A stretch of DNA of 25,065 nucleotides from NCBI GenBank assembly GCA_021647535.1, contig JAKIUO010000015.1, forward strand, positions 1 to 25,065, written 5' to 3'. Under the pieces are notes generated by a model. The model saw nothing but the letters and a program-made list of their open reading frames with translations, was not told the origin of the DNA and did not search any database. The stretch is from Hyphomicrobiaceae bacterium (GTDB lineage: Bacteria; Pseudomonadota; Alphaproteobacteria; Rhizobiales; JAKIUO01). This document shows, one piece after another, positions 16,966 to 24,729 of this stretch; the stretch's first letter is position 1; every line of letters begins with the position of its first letter. The translations under genes and the position numbers were made by a program.

Positions 16966-17991
16966 CTAGCGACTGGAGACGCGCAGTGCGGTTTTTGGCA
17001 ACAGCTTGGTGATGCCATCTGCGGCGGCACCGGCAGCTGCATCGGCGATCGGTCCCCAGCTGCCATTAAGCGAGCCTTTGGGGATTTCGTTCTTTTGGGT
17101 CACAGTGCCAAGACGCTTGCCTTTTGGATCATAGACCCGCCAGTCAATACGGATTTTCTGTTTGCCAGCCCCTGCATTGGCCAGCTGCACAACGCCGCGC
17201 ACCTGATAAACGCTATCCGTGCGCTTACTGGTCAATCTGATGCCTTTTTTATAGAGGCGGTCTTTAATGGCTTTCGTCAAGGATGTTTTGCCATCCCCTG
17301 GCGCACCAGATACTGGCATCACCATGGCCATGATCACACGTTTGCCTGCGCCCCTCGAAGCCGTTGTGCGCGAAGTACGAGAGTTCACTGGTATATGATT
17401 GGCCCGTTTGCTACGGAGCCTTCTGGTGCTTGCTGTCCTGACAGCCCCACCATTTTTATTGCCAAGCCAACCCGCCAACTGCTCGGCAGTATCTACGGCA
17501 ATCGCGTTGACAATTCTGTCATTGACGCCCGCCCATGGATTTTTTGATCTTCCCCCTGCGACAGTCTTTTCACCGGTAATACGGTGCTTGCGATGCCCCG
17601 CTTTGTTGCGCAGGTCCCAGATATAGGCAAGCTTTGCGCCGCTGCCTTCAGAAGACGAAACGACATAGCCGCGCATATTATAGCCGGTTTTACCCCTGAC
17701 AACCTTGATATTGCGTTTTTTCAGTTCGCTGGCAATTCTGGCGTTCAGCTTTTTGGCAATGGCCGCAGGCGGACCAACCACAGGAGCCATGGTCATTCTA
17801 ACCGGCTTGGCCGATCGGGTGATCATGGTATTTTTGATACGAACCTTTGCTGGCGGCACATAGTCGAGCCCTGGTGAGGACGATGTCAGCGAGTTTGAGG
17901 CAGTGGAGCCAATACTTGGCACACTTGAAGTACAGGCCGCAAGGCTTGCGCCTGCAAAACCCAGCAGGACAATCTTGCGCACCACGCGCAC
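16966..17991 (-). CDS. Lipoprotein with a duplicated domain
   Basis: Predicted membrane-anchored lipoprotein of 341 residues. From a GTG at 17991 the signal is about 19 residues and ends in the lipobox LAAC (Cys20); GGTGAG lies 6 nt upstream. A longer reading starts at a TTG at 18024. After a Ser/Thr-rich linker come two related units of about 110 residues (about 66-176 and 220-331), joined by a basic linker. Both units have a helix with a K-x(2)-G/N-I-K/R turn, then a 'Y-x-(M/V)-R-G-(Y/V)-V' strand, a W-D/W-R-V-Y-D strand, and a final W-G/A helix with alanines. Mature Cys20 would be lipidated by Lgt, which is encoded nearby. Function unknown; similar lipoproteins between pgeF and prs seem common in rhizobia. 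Confidence 0.75.
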   Translation of the reverse strand: MRVVRKIVLLGFAGASLAACTSSVPSIGSTASNSLTSSSPGLDYVPPAKVRIKNTMITRSAKPVRMTMAPVVGPPAAIAKKLNARIASELKKRNIKVVRGKTGYNMRGYVVSSSEGSGAKLAYIWDLRNKAGHRKHRITGEKTVAGGRSKNPWAGVNDRIVNAIAVDTAEQLAGWLGNKNGGAVRTASTRRLRSKRANHIPVNSRTSRTTASRGAGKRVIMAMVMPVSGAPGDGKTSLTKAIKDRLYKKGIRLTSKRTDSVYQVRGVVQLANAGAGKQKIRIDWRVYDPKGKRLGTVTQKNEIPKGSLNGSWGPIADAAAGAAADGITKLLPKTALRVSSR

Positions 17992-18313
17992 TATCAACTC
18001 ACCTGATTTTTTGGTGTTGATCAAAAGCCCGGTACTCCCCCTGTGCTATCTGAAAATCGACATTAATCTATATGTCGAATCAATTTTATAATAGCTGATT
18101 TTACAAAAAGATCAAAGCAAACATTGTTTATGCATGCGTTATTCCTGCAAGAAACCAGCCGGTTTCAGCTATATAGGCTCACAGAAACAGTTAACATTGA
18201 ACTAACCAAGGGCCATTTTAAAACGGCGCGCAGCCTGAAACGCTTTACTGACTGATACAAAGCCGGAGGTTTAAATATTGCAGTACTCTCCGGCAAAGCT
18301 GTTAGGATATAGT
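17992..18313. other. Gap between pgeF and the lipoprotein gene
   Basis: The 322 bp hold an AT-rich stretch (about 18050-18130) that should include the lipoprotein promoter, plus the hairpin at 18262-18294 just after pgeF. No open frame here has both a ribosome binding site and a sensible protein. No RNA gene could be recognised. Confidence 0.4.
18262..18294 (-). terminator. Hairpin after pgeF, possible weak terminator
   Basis: GCCGGAG (18262-18268) pairs perfectly with CTCCGGC (18288-18294) around a 19-nt AT-rich loop, starting 20 bp after the pgeF stop. No T-run follows, so it may shield the 3' end of the lgt-midA-pgeF mRNA rather than terminate it. Confidence 0.3.
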
Positions 18314-19099
18314 TCACCCTATTACTATGGCGGAAATCTGACGCCCATAATCCAATTGTTTGTTCTTTTGCGAACGTCTGAAGCTGAAATACTGACTTTC
18401 TCGCGTAAATGTGCAGTGCTTTATGATTGCGGCGTGGATCAAACCAGCTCTTTCGAGGCGGTGCTGCGCATAGGCTTGCAGGTCAAAATGAACCTTTTTG
18501 GCCCCGGCAGGCTTCACAAAAAAACGCTCATTGCCGGGATGATCAGCGAGGAAATGGTCACGAAACTCGTCACCGACTTCATAAATTTCCGGTGAAATTG
18601 CCGGGCCGACCGTGGCAAAAATATCCTCTTTGCGCGCGCCGATGGAGCACATTTTTTCAACCACATCATCAAGTACACCGCCGACCGCACCGCGCCAGCC
18701 CGCATGAGCTGCACCAATCACGCCAGCGCGGGGATCGCAAAACAGCACCGGCGCACAATCCGCTGTCAAAATGCCAATGGCCAGTCCCGGCGTTTTCGTC
18801 ACCAGAGCATCAAGCTTTGGGCGTTCGACAGCGCCCTGCCTTCCCCCTTCACACCAGGGCTCATCGACAATCAGTGCGCTGGCGCTATGAATCTGCCATG
18901 GCGAAATCAGCTGGCTGGACGCAACGCCTAGGTCCCCCGCCACCCGCGCACGGTTCTCACGCACATCATCGGCCTCATCTTTAGAGCCCAGCCCGCAATT
19001 CAGGCTTTCATAGATGCCACTAGAGACACCGCCTCTTGAACCAAAAAAGCCATGTTTTATACCTCCATGACCGCAAAGATTATCGGCAAGTGTCTTCAT
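18314..19099 (-). CDS. pgeF: PgeF/YfiH family protein (multicopper polyphenol oxidase-like)
   Basis: Member of the YfiH/LACC1 family, 261 residues. Established work gives two roles: purine nucleoside phosphorylase/adenosine deaminase activity, and editing of faulty peptidoglycan precursors (PgeF). The family zinc/active-site residues are visible: His71 in WQIHS, Cys115 in LTADCAPVLF and His132 in AAHAGWRGAVGG, followed by GPAISPEIYEVG. The old 'laccase' label comes from these ligands. Its ATG (19099) overlaps the stop of midA as ATGA, so it is translated from the same message. It is the third gene of lgt-midA-pgeF. Confidence 0.92.
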   Translation of the reverse strand: MKTLADNLCGHGGIKHGFFGSRGGVSSGIYESLNCGLGSKDEADDVRENRARVAGDLGVASSQLISPWQIHSASALIVDEPWCEGGRQGAVERPKLDALVTKTPGLAIGILTADCAPVLFCDPRAGVIGAAHAGWRGAVGGVLDDVVEKMCSIGARKEDIFATVGPAISPEIYEVGDEFRDHFLADHPGNERFFVKPAGAKKVHFDLQAYAQHRLERAGLIHAAIIKHCTFTRESQYFSFRRSQKNKQLDYGRQISAIVIG

Positions 19100-20361
19100 A
19101 AGCCCTCTCTTTTTGTCGGTTCGACCTTCTCAAAACCGGGCAATGCTGGCTGATCTGCTCCGGCCAGTCCCGCCACTTTGAACAGCTCTCCCATCTTGTC
19201 ACGATCAACAAGGCGCTGAAATCCACTGAGAAACTGTTGCGCCGAAATCATATTTTCCTGGGCCTGCATCAGTTGCGCTGCCCGCTCGCGCACCCCCAGA
19301 GCAATCAGGAAATCGCGCTGCGTTGCCGCTCCAAAAACGGTCAGGCCCTGCTTTTCCGCTGTTCGTAAAAGCTGCGAAAAATCCACATGGGCCGTCACAT
19401 CGGCCAGCCCGGGATCTTTCAAAGGGTCGGTAAACTTGTGATCGCTGATCGCCTGAAACGTGTCGCCAAGTGCCGGTTGGCCATAACCATAATCAATCAG
19501 CCCCCCGGCAAAGGGATGCGTTTTGGCGCGCGCCGCCATTTGCCCGATAACCGCACTCATGGCCGGACAAAACTCGATAAAGTCGCCCTCAACGCCCTGT
19601 TCGTGAATAGGCGGCAAAATATTGGTATTTTCAAGGGGCTGCTCCGCCAACCCAAAAGCAAAACCGCCCTCCCCATCCAGCCCCACCTGGCGCTCAAACC
19701 ATTGGCCGCCCTGCATCTGAAACTGGCGAATGGGCAGCGCATCCATAAACTCGTTGGCAATCAGAAAGGTCGGGCCGTCCGGTACGCTGGATAAGTCATC
19801 ATGCCAGAACAGTGCCGGAATTTCACGTTCCTGATCCTTGGCCTGCCCTTCAATATGTTCTTTTTGCGCGGTACGAAGCGCCGTGCTGGTCTCGACAAAA
19901 TGCACATCGATGCTACGCACACATTCAGGCACCAACGAGACGGCACGCAAGGCATCCGACATCAAAGCACCGCGCCCCGGCCCCAACTCTATCAGCTTGC
20001 AGTTTTTGGGCTGGCCCAGCTCGGCCCACACATGCACACACCATAACCCCAGCAATTCACCAAAAACCTGGCATATATCAGGGGCCGTTATGAAATCACC
20101 GCCCACGCCAAAAGGTTCACGCACCAGATAATAGCCATATTCGGGATCGGCCAGACAGGCTTGCATATAATCATGCAGGCTGAGCGGGCCATCAGCCCTG
20201 ATTTGCGCGCGCAGTTTCATCGCCAGCAGGTTTTTTGTTGCCAAGGCCTCTTCCTCTTCAACCGCTTCACCTGCGAAAAGTTTTCCCAAAAACTCTTCGA
20301 CAGTCGGCTCTTCTATAGAGGGCTCCTCATGCTCTTTCGTCTTTTCAGGGTCGCCGCTCAT
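19096..20361 (-). CDS. Class I SAM-dependent methyltransferase, MidA/NDUFAF7 family
   Basis: Homologue of mitochondrial NDUFAF7/MidA, which dimethylates an arginine of the NDUFS2 subunit during complex I assembly; the bacterial role is inferred to be similar. The 421-residue protein has the family motif GGDFITAPDI (87-96) and the SAM-binding ELGPGRG (125-131). The first 46 residues are very acidic (EEPSIEEPTVEEF and EAVEEEE) and precede the usual start of the family near MKLRAQIRADGPLS (residue 48). The start at 20361 is supported by an ATGA overlap with the lgt stop; the ATG at 20220 has no good ribosome binding site but would give the standard length. It overlaps pgeF by another ATGA. Confidence 0.9.
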   Translation of the reverse strand: MSGDPEKTKEHEEPSIEEPTVEEFLGKLFAGEAVEEEEALATKNLLAMKLRAQIRADGPLSLHDYMQACLADPEYGYYLVREPFGVGGDFITAPDICQVFGELLGLWCVHVWAELGQPKNCKLIELGPGRGALMSDALRAVSLVPECVRSIDVHFVETSTALRTAQKEHIEGQAKDQEREIPALFWHDDLSSVPDGPTFLIANEFMDALPIRQFQMQGGQWFERQVGLDGEGGFAFGLAEQPLENTNILPPIHEQGVEGDFIEFCPAMSAVIGQMAARAKTHPFAGGLIDYGYGQPALGDTFQAISDHKFTDPLKDPGLADVTAHVDFSQLLRTAEKQGLTVFGAATQRDFLIALGVRERAAQLMQAQENMISAQQFLSGFQRLVDRDKMGELFKVAGLAGADQPALPGFEKVEPTKREGL

Positions 20362-21197
20362 GCTGCTGTTCGCCCCGCTTCACTCTTCGTAGAACGGGCG
20401 CGGTAAATCAGCCAACCGCCAAGCAGCACCATCGGCACTGAATAGATCATGCCTGGTGTAAACGGTCCGATCATCAGACCGGAACCCTCTTCAAACTGGC
20501 GGAAATTTTCAACAATAATGCGCGCCAGACCATATCCGGCAATCGCTGCTCCGGTGACAAGGCCCGGCTTCAGGAGCGCCAGCTTTTTATGGGTCAAAAA
20601 GCGCAAGACAAGCAGCAGCACCAACCCTTCAAGCGCCGCTTCATAAAGCTGGCTCGGGTGGCGCGCCACACCGCCCGCTTCAGGGTCAGGAAACACCATC
20701 GCCCATGGCACATCTGAAACGCGCCCCCATAATTCGCCATTGATGAAATTGGCGATGCGCCCCAGTAAAAAGCCCAGCGGCGCAACAGCGGACGCCACGT
20801 CCATCACCGACAATACCGGCAGATTATGACGGCGCGCATAGAGCCAGATGGCCAGCAGACTGCCCAGCATCCCCCCATGAAAACTCATGCCGCCATTCCA
20901 GGTGGCAATGATTTCGCCCGGATTTTCCATAAAATAAGCCGGTTTATAGAACAGTACATAGCCCAGCCGCCCGCCCAACACGACGCCCAGCACCACCCAG
21001 ATCAACAGATCGTCAAAATGATCCGCCGTGAGTGGTGATTTCCCGCCCCACAGACGCTGCTTCTGGGCCAGATGACGACAATAAAACCAGCCAAACAACA
21101 GGCTGAACATATAGGAGAGGCCATACCATTTGACCGATATCGGCCCCAGATTGAGCGCTACGGGGTCAAACGCAGGCAGGAGGATGGCAAAACTCAT
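20358..21197 (-). CDS. lgt: Prolipoprotein diacylglyceryl transferase
   Basis: Inner-membrane enzyme that transfers diacylglycerol from phosphatidylglycerol to the lipobox cysteine of prolipoproteins, the first step of lipoprotein maturation. The 279 residues contain about seven hydrophobic segments and the family motifs GGRLGYVLFY (75-84), WNGGMSFHGG (100-109, with His107), GRIANFINGELWG (146-158, the Lgt signature) and RHPSQLYEA (179-187). First gene of the lgt-midA-pgeF unit and overlaps midA by 4 nt. Its upstream region carries four iteron-like repeats shared with the divergent hydrolase gene. Confidence 0.98.
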   Translation of the reverse strand: MSFAILLPAFDPVALNLGPISVKWYGLSYMFSLLFGWFYCRHLAQKQRLWGGKSPLTADHFDDLLIWVVLGVVLGGRLGYVLFYKPAYFMENPGEIIATWNGGMSFHGGMLGSLLAIWLYARRHNLPVLSVMDVASAVAPLGFLLGRIANFINGELWGRVSDVPWAMVFPDPEAGGVARHPSQLYEAALEGLVLLLVLRFLTHKKLALLKPGLVTGAAIAGYGLARIIVENFRQFEEGSGLMIGPFTPGMIYSVPMVLLGGWLIYRARSTKSEAGRTAA

Positions 21198-21227
21198 TAT
21201 AGGTGTCCAATCTGATATTTCTTTTTC

Positions 21228-21312
21228 GCAGCCCAGTTTCTTCTAACAGTCCGGTTTCTTTTTAACAGCCCAATTGCTTTTAACAGTCCGCTTTCTTTCA
21301 ACAATCCAAGGA
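21228..21312. repeat. Four iteron-like tandem repeats (18-19 bp) upstream of lgt
   Basis: Units begin at about 21228, 21246, 21265 and 21283, with a partial fifth at 21301. On the plus strand each reads roughly ACAG(C/T)CC(A/G)(A/G)TTTCTTTTA; the CAG, CC and CTTT(T)A parts are best kept. It lies 31 bp upstream of the lgt start and 117 bp upstream of the hydrolase gene, in the shared divergent region. Possible meanings are binding sites for a regulator at near-two-turn spacing, or simple tandem expansion. Confidence 0.65.
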
Positions 21313-21428
21313 ACACCCGAATCAATTTCTGGATTTCCCTAATAGCAAAGGCTCGACGAAAGCCTATACTAAACAGGCTGAAAGTGTAAACTAGGCATAA
21401 ATTTTAGAGACAAAGGAAATAGATCACC

Positions 21429-22388
21429 ATGATTTCTCGACAGCTTATGGCGCTGGCCTGCCTCGTGCTTTGGCCAACTCTGGCTTCTGCCTGGACCCTG
21501 AAAGACGTTGGCACCTTCAAATTTGAGCCTCTGGCCAACAATGTCTATGTCATGCACGGGCCAAAAGAAGAGCCCAATGTCAAGAATATTGGCTTCATGA
21601 ATAATCCTGCCTTTATCATCTCTGCCAACGGGCTGATTATTGTCGACCCCGGCAGCACCTTGCAAGTCGGCGAGCATGTGCTCGCTGAAATCCGCAAAAT
21701 CAGCAAAAAGCCGGTTCTGGCCGTCTTTAACACTCATATTCACGGCGATCACTGGCTCGGCAATCAGGCCATTAAAAACGCCTTCCCCGATGTCAAAATC
21801 TATGGCCACCCCAAAATGATTGAACAAGCCAATGGGGGCAATGGCGCCAATTGGGTCGATCTCATGAGCCAGCTCACAAATGGCCTTTCCAAAGGCACAA
21901 AAGTCGTGGCTCCAACCTTGGCGGTCGACAATGGCGCGCTGATCAAGATTGAGGACCAGAGCTTTCGCATCCACCATCTGTCGAACGCTCATACGGACAC
22001 CGATATTATGATTGAGCATGTGGACAGCAAGACGCTGTTTCTGGGCGATAACAGTTTTGTGCAGCGCATGGGGCGCTTTGACGACAGCGCCAATATGCAC
22101 GGCAATATAAAAGCCCTGCAACATGCGGTGGCCCTCAAGCTCGATCATTATGTGCCAGGCCATGGCCAAAGCGGCAGCGCTGACATTGCCGTGCAGCCCT
22201 TCTTGACCTATCTCGAAAAAATGCGTGTGAGCGTCACCAAAGGCTATCGCGCCGAAAAACCTGACTACAAGATACGCAACGACATTATTGGCGAATTTGC
22301 CGCCTACAAAGACTGGGCCGGCTTTGACAGCAATTTTGGCAAGCATGTCAACAAGATCTATCTTGAAATTGAAGAGCTGGAATTCTAG
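21429..22388 (+). CDS. Secreted metallo-beta-lactamase-fold hydrolase
   Basis: Exported zinc hydrolase of 319 residues. Residues 1-21 form a signal peptide (ALACLVLWPTLASA). The metal-binding residues of the MBL fold are all present: HIHGDH (103-108), His188 in SNAHTDTD, Asp207 in LFLGDN and His245 in VPGHGQSG. Around them the layout resembles periplasmic MBL proteins linked to quinoprotein and sulfur oxidation (SoxH-like) rather than a true beta-lactamase, but the substrate cannot be told. A divergent promoter region with iteron-like repeats lies upstream; AAGGA is 11 nt before the ATG. It diverges from lgt and has no obvious partner gene. Confidence 0.9.
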   Translation: MISRQLMALACLVLWPTLASAWTLKDVGTFKFEPLANNVYVMHGPKEEPNVKNIGFMNNPAFIISANGLIIVDPGSTLQVGEHVLAEIRKISKKPVLAVFNTHIHGDHWLGNQAIKNAFPDVKIYGHPKMIEQANGGNGANWVDLMSQLTNGLSKGTKVVAPTLAVDNGALIKIEDQSFRIHHLSNAHTDTDIMIEHVDSKTLFLGDNSFVQRMGRFDDSANMHGNIKALQHAVALKLDHYVPGHGQSGSADIAVQPFLTYLEKMRVSVTKGYRAEKPDYKIRNDIIGEFAAYKDWAGFDSNFGKHVNKIYLEIEELEF

Positions 22389-22429
22389 GCTGCCCATTCT
22401 TACATAACTGATGCTACGCAAAAGAAGAA

Positions 22430-22560
22430 AAAGAAGGCCTCCGGCGGTTCGCTACGCGCGCAAGCGGCAAAGGGTCTAGACCCTTGTGCAATCCCAATTG
22501 TTGGGTTTTTAGGGACTAGTCCCGAAATGCCCGCTGCATAAGCGTCGCCGAGGGCTCTTT
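22430..22560. repeat. Mosaic GC-hairpin repeat, member D
   Basis: Contains GGCCTCCGGCGGTTCGCTACGC, shortened here to its main words GCCTCCGGCGG and CGCTACGCGCG. It also has the perfect palindromes AAGGGTCTAGACCCTT (22470-22485) and GGGACTAGTCCC (22512-22523), separated by CCCAATTGTTGGG. The two palindromes use the same plan as in members A and E, but with other bases. It occupies the gap between the MBL hydrolase gene and ubiK. Confidence 0.55.
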
Positions 22561-22643
22561 TTCAAGACCAGCCCAAAAGTTGGGTGCGTAACATCAGTTA
22601 CATAAGAAGAACAGGCGCAACATATATTAAAGGAGGCTTCTTT

Positions 22644-22901
22644 ATGCCCCAGACCACAGGCCGCGTTTTTGATGAAATCGCTCGACTGATGACCGATGCG
22701 GCGGGTGCCTTGCAGGGCGCGCGCGGCGAAGTTGACAATGTCATGCGCTCAAAAGCCGAGAAAATATTACGTGATCTTGATATCGTACAGCGCGAAGAAT
22801 TTGAGGCCGTCAAAATCATGGCGACAAAAGCCCGCGAAGAAAATGATGAGCTGCGCGCGCAAATCAAAGCGTTGCACGATCAGATCACGTCAATGAAATA
22901 A
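22644..22901 (+). CDS. ubiK: UbiK family accessory factor (BMFP, YqiC-like)
   Basis: Small protein of 85 residues that in E. coli helps the ubiquinone biosynthesis complex work and forms trimeric coiled coils. The N-terminal part (FDEIARLMTDAAGALQGARGEV) and the C-terminal coiled coil (about residues 46-84, ending LRAQIKALHDQITSMK) match the family. The ATG at 22644 has a strong AGGAGG 7 nt upstream; a longer frame from 22584 runs into the repeat region. It is followed by ybjN and proC on the same strand, a group common in alphaproteobacteria. Confidence 0.9.
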   Translation: MPQTTGRVFDEIARLMTDAAGALQGARGEVDNVMRSKAEKILRDLDIVQREEFEAVKIMATKAREENDELRAQIKALHDQITSMK

Positions 22902-23248
22902 TCCACATCCACCGCACAAAATGGTTAATACCCACCGGTTGTCACCAGCCCTGTGGGCAACTATGTGCCCTGTAAGCCACCCTTGCAGGTAAAGGTGGAC
23001 AAGTCCAAAACGCCGCTTGCCTCAAACTCGACGCATCAGATAGCGTTTGATGAACGAATGGCCTCACATAGTATTTATCGACGGAAAACAGTTCGATTAA
23101 AAGCTTCAACTTAACACGTACTTCCCCACCGCGTGTCGAAGTTTTTAACCGAAGAGGAACTCTATGTGGTTACAGGCTCGCGAAACTATATCTTCGTGCG
23201 TTAGCGAATTTCTGTACCCGAAAATTTGATAGTGGAGCAGAAAAACGC
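22902..23248. other. 347-bp gap between ubiK and ybjN
   Basis: No gene or RNA could be recognised. A few weak stems are visible: GGGCA-ACTATG-TGCCC near 22951-22966 and CCACC with GGTGG near 22977-22998. The stretch just before ybjN (about 23080-23240) is AT-richer and should hold its promoter. Two TTAA boxes occur 10 bp apart (about 23096-23115), but CtrA sites need 7 bp. Whether a small RNA is encoded cannot be told from the sequence. Confidence 0.4.
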
Positions 23249-23746
23249 ATGGCCACAATAGCCCCAAATTTCGAGCGCATCAGCCATCCCATCGACCTCA
23301 TTGAGAGCCTCGCTCTTCAAAATGGCTGGCCCTATGAACGCACCTGCGACGACGAGCTGACGCTGAGCGTCGATGGCTCCTGGTGCGATTACCAGCTATC
23401 GATCAACTGGCGCGATGATATTGAAAGCCTGCACCTGGCCTGTGCCTTTGACCTTAAAATTCCGGACGCCCGTATTAATGAAATCTATCGGCTGATCGCC
23501 AAGATCAACGAACAATTATGGGTGGGACATTTTGATCTATGGTCAGATGATGGCCTGCTGATGTATCGCCACGCCCTGCTGCTGAACGGTGCCGAGCCCA
23601 ATGTTGAACAATGCGAAGCCCTGATGACCTCAGCCCTTGAAAGCTGCGAATTTTACTATCAGGCGTTTCAGTTTGTCATCTGGGCCGGAACCGACGCCAC
23701 CGACGCGCTGGCCACAACCATGTTCGAAACCAAGGGGCAGGCCTAG
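23249..23746 (+). CDS. YbjN domain-containing protein
   Basis: Cytosolic protein of 165 residues in the YbjN (DUF1790) family, which shares the fold of type III secretion chaperones and has no settled function. The family pattern is visible: an N-terminal helix followed by a strand (WCDYQLSINWRDDIESLHLACAFD cut to its start WCDYQLSINWRDD), an 'IARINEQLWVGHFDLW'-like core (here IYRLIAKINEQLWVGHFDLW split over residues about 79-98), and a helix that ends near FQFVIWAG. GGAG lies 14 nt upstream of the ATG. It sits 146 bp before proC on the same strand. Confidence 0.9.
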   Translation: MATIAPNFERISHPIDLIESLALQNGWPYERTCDDELTLSVDGSWCDYQLSINWRDDIESLHLACAFDLKIPDARINEIYRLIAKINEQLWVGHFDLWSDDGLLMYRHALLLNGAEPNVEQCEALMTSALESCEFYYQAFQFVIWAGTDATDALATTMFETKGQA

Positions 23747-23822
23747 CGCAGATTGCGCCTGCCAAAAGGCCAGCAGCAAACAAAATTCCCCGTTCTTGTT
23801 CTGTCATGATATAGATGAAAAT

Positions 23823-23849
23823 TGTCCTCCGGCCTGCGCCGGAAGGACA
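23823..23849 (+). other. Bulged hairpin between ybjN and proC
   Basis: TGTCCT pairs with AGGACA and CCGGC with GCCGG around a 4-nt CTGC loop, with a single bulged A at 23843: an 11-bp stem. No T-run follows. It could stabilise the ybjN mRNA, attenuate transcription into proC, or be part of a repeat not otherwise present in this window. Confidence 0.4.
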
Positions 23850-23892
23850 TCCTCTATAGACTGATTTATGGACAAAAACGGGGTAAAACATC

Positions 23893-24714
23893 ATGACAAT
23901 CAATATTGGCGGCCCCTTGCTGCTGGTCGGCGCTGGCAAAATGGGCTGCGCCATGGCCTCGGGCTGGCTTGATCAGGGCCTGTCGCCAGACAGCCTGTTC
24001 ATTCAGGACCCTGGCCCCTGCGACGACGCACAAAAACTGGTCGCCCAATATGACATCAGTTGCTCGGACAATCCCACCCTGCCCGAAAAACCCCTGATCA
24101 TCGTCCTGGCGATCAAGCCGCAAATGATGCAGGAGGTCCTGCCCGCGCTTGTCGAAAAAGCCGGAGAACACACTCTGTTCCTGTCCATCGCCGCTGGCCA
24201 AAGCCTGGCCACACTGGCGAAATATCTCGGCGAACATCAACCCATTGTGCGTGCCATGCCCAATACTCCCGCCTCAATTGGCCAGGGCATGAGCGTTGGC
24301 TGTGCCAATCCCCAGGTCACCCCCGCCCAGATCGAGCACTGCATCACGCTCCTGTCGGCCATCGGTGAAATCGCCTGGATCGAAGACGAAACGCAAATGG
24401 ATGCCGTCACCGCTGTTTCAGGCTCCGGCCCCGCCTATCTGTTTGCCCTCACCGAATGTCTGGCGCTGGCCGGGATCCACGAAGGGCTCGACCCCAAACT
24501 GGCCTGGCAACTGGCCAAAACCACCATGCAAGGCGCTGCCGCCCTGATGGCCCATTCGTCTGACAACCCGGTCATCCTGCGCAAAAACGTCACCTCCCCC
24601 GGCGGCACGACGCAAGCGGCTCTCAAAGTTCTGATGGGCAAGAAAGGCCTGCCCAAACTGATGGACAAAGCGATTAAAGCCGGAGCCGAGCGCTCAAAAG
24701 AACTCGCAGGGTAA
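23893..24714 (+). CDS. proC: Pyrroline-5-carboxylate reductase
   Basis: Last step of proline synthesis: reduces 1-pyrroline-5-carboxylate with NAD(P)H. The 273-residue protein has the Rossmann motif GAGKMG (13-18), AIKPQ, RAMPNTPA (120-127), SGSGPAY (176-182) and the C-terminal NVTSPGGTT (232-240) at the expected distances. The ribosome binding site is weak (GGGG, 9-12 nt upstream). It is the last gene of the ubiK-ybjN-proC group, and the gap after it (24715 to the edge) contains only repeats. Confidence 0.98.
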   Translation: MTINIGGPLLLVGAGKMGCAMASGWLDQGLSPDSLFIQDPGPCDDAQKLVAQYDISCSDNPTLPEKPLIIVLAIKPQMMQEVLPALVEKAGEHTLFLSIAAGQSLATLAKYLGEHQPIVRAMPNTPASIGQGMSVGCANPQVTPAQIEHCITLLSAIGEIAWIEDETQMDAVTAVSGSGPAYLFALTECLALAGIHEGLDPKLAWQLAKTTMQGAAALMAHSSDNPVILRKNVTSPGGTTQAALKVLMGKKGLPKLMDKAIKAGAERSKELAG

Positions 24715-24729
24715 ACTGGTCTCCCCTCC

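Noticed and set aside
18278..18595. Open frame on the plus strand with GGAGG before a TTG, overlapping the end of pgeF
   Set aside because: The apparent ribosome binding site is one arm of the hairpin at 18262-18294, and most of the frame is antisense to the conserved C-terminus of pgeF. Worth noting only as a chance match.
21228..21312. CRISPR array
   Set aside because: Units follow each other without spacers and are only 18-19 bp; no cas gene is present.
21369..22421. Long open frame on the minus strand (350 codons) opposite the MBL hydrolase
   Set aside because: It is the mirror of a clear MBL gene with signal peptide and all metal ligands, and the antisense protein shows no recognisable motif and no ribosome binding site I could support.
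23096..23115. CtrA binding site (TTAA boxes) before ybjN
   Set aside because: The boxes are 10 bp apart, not the 7 bp of the known site.
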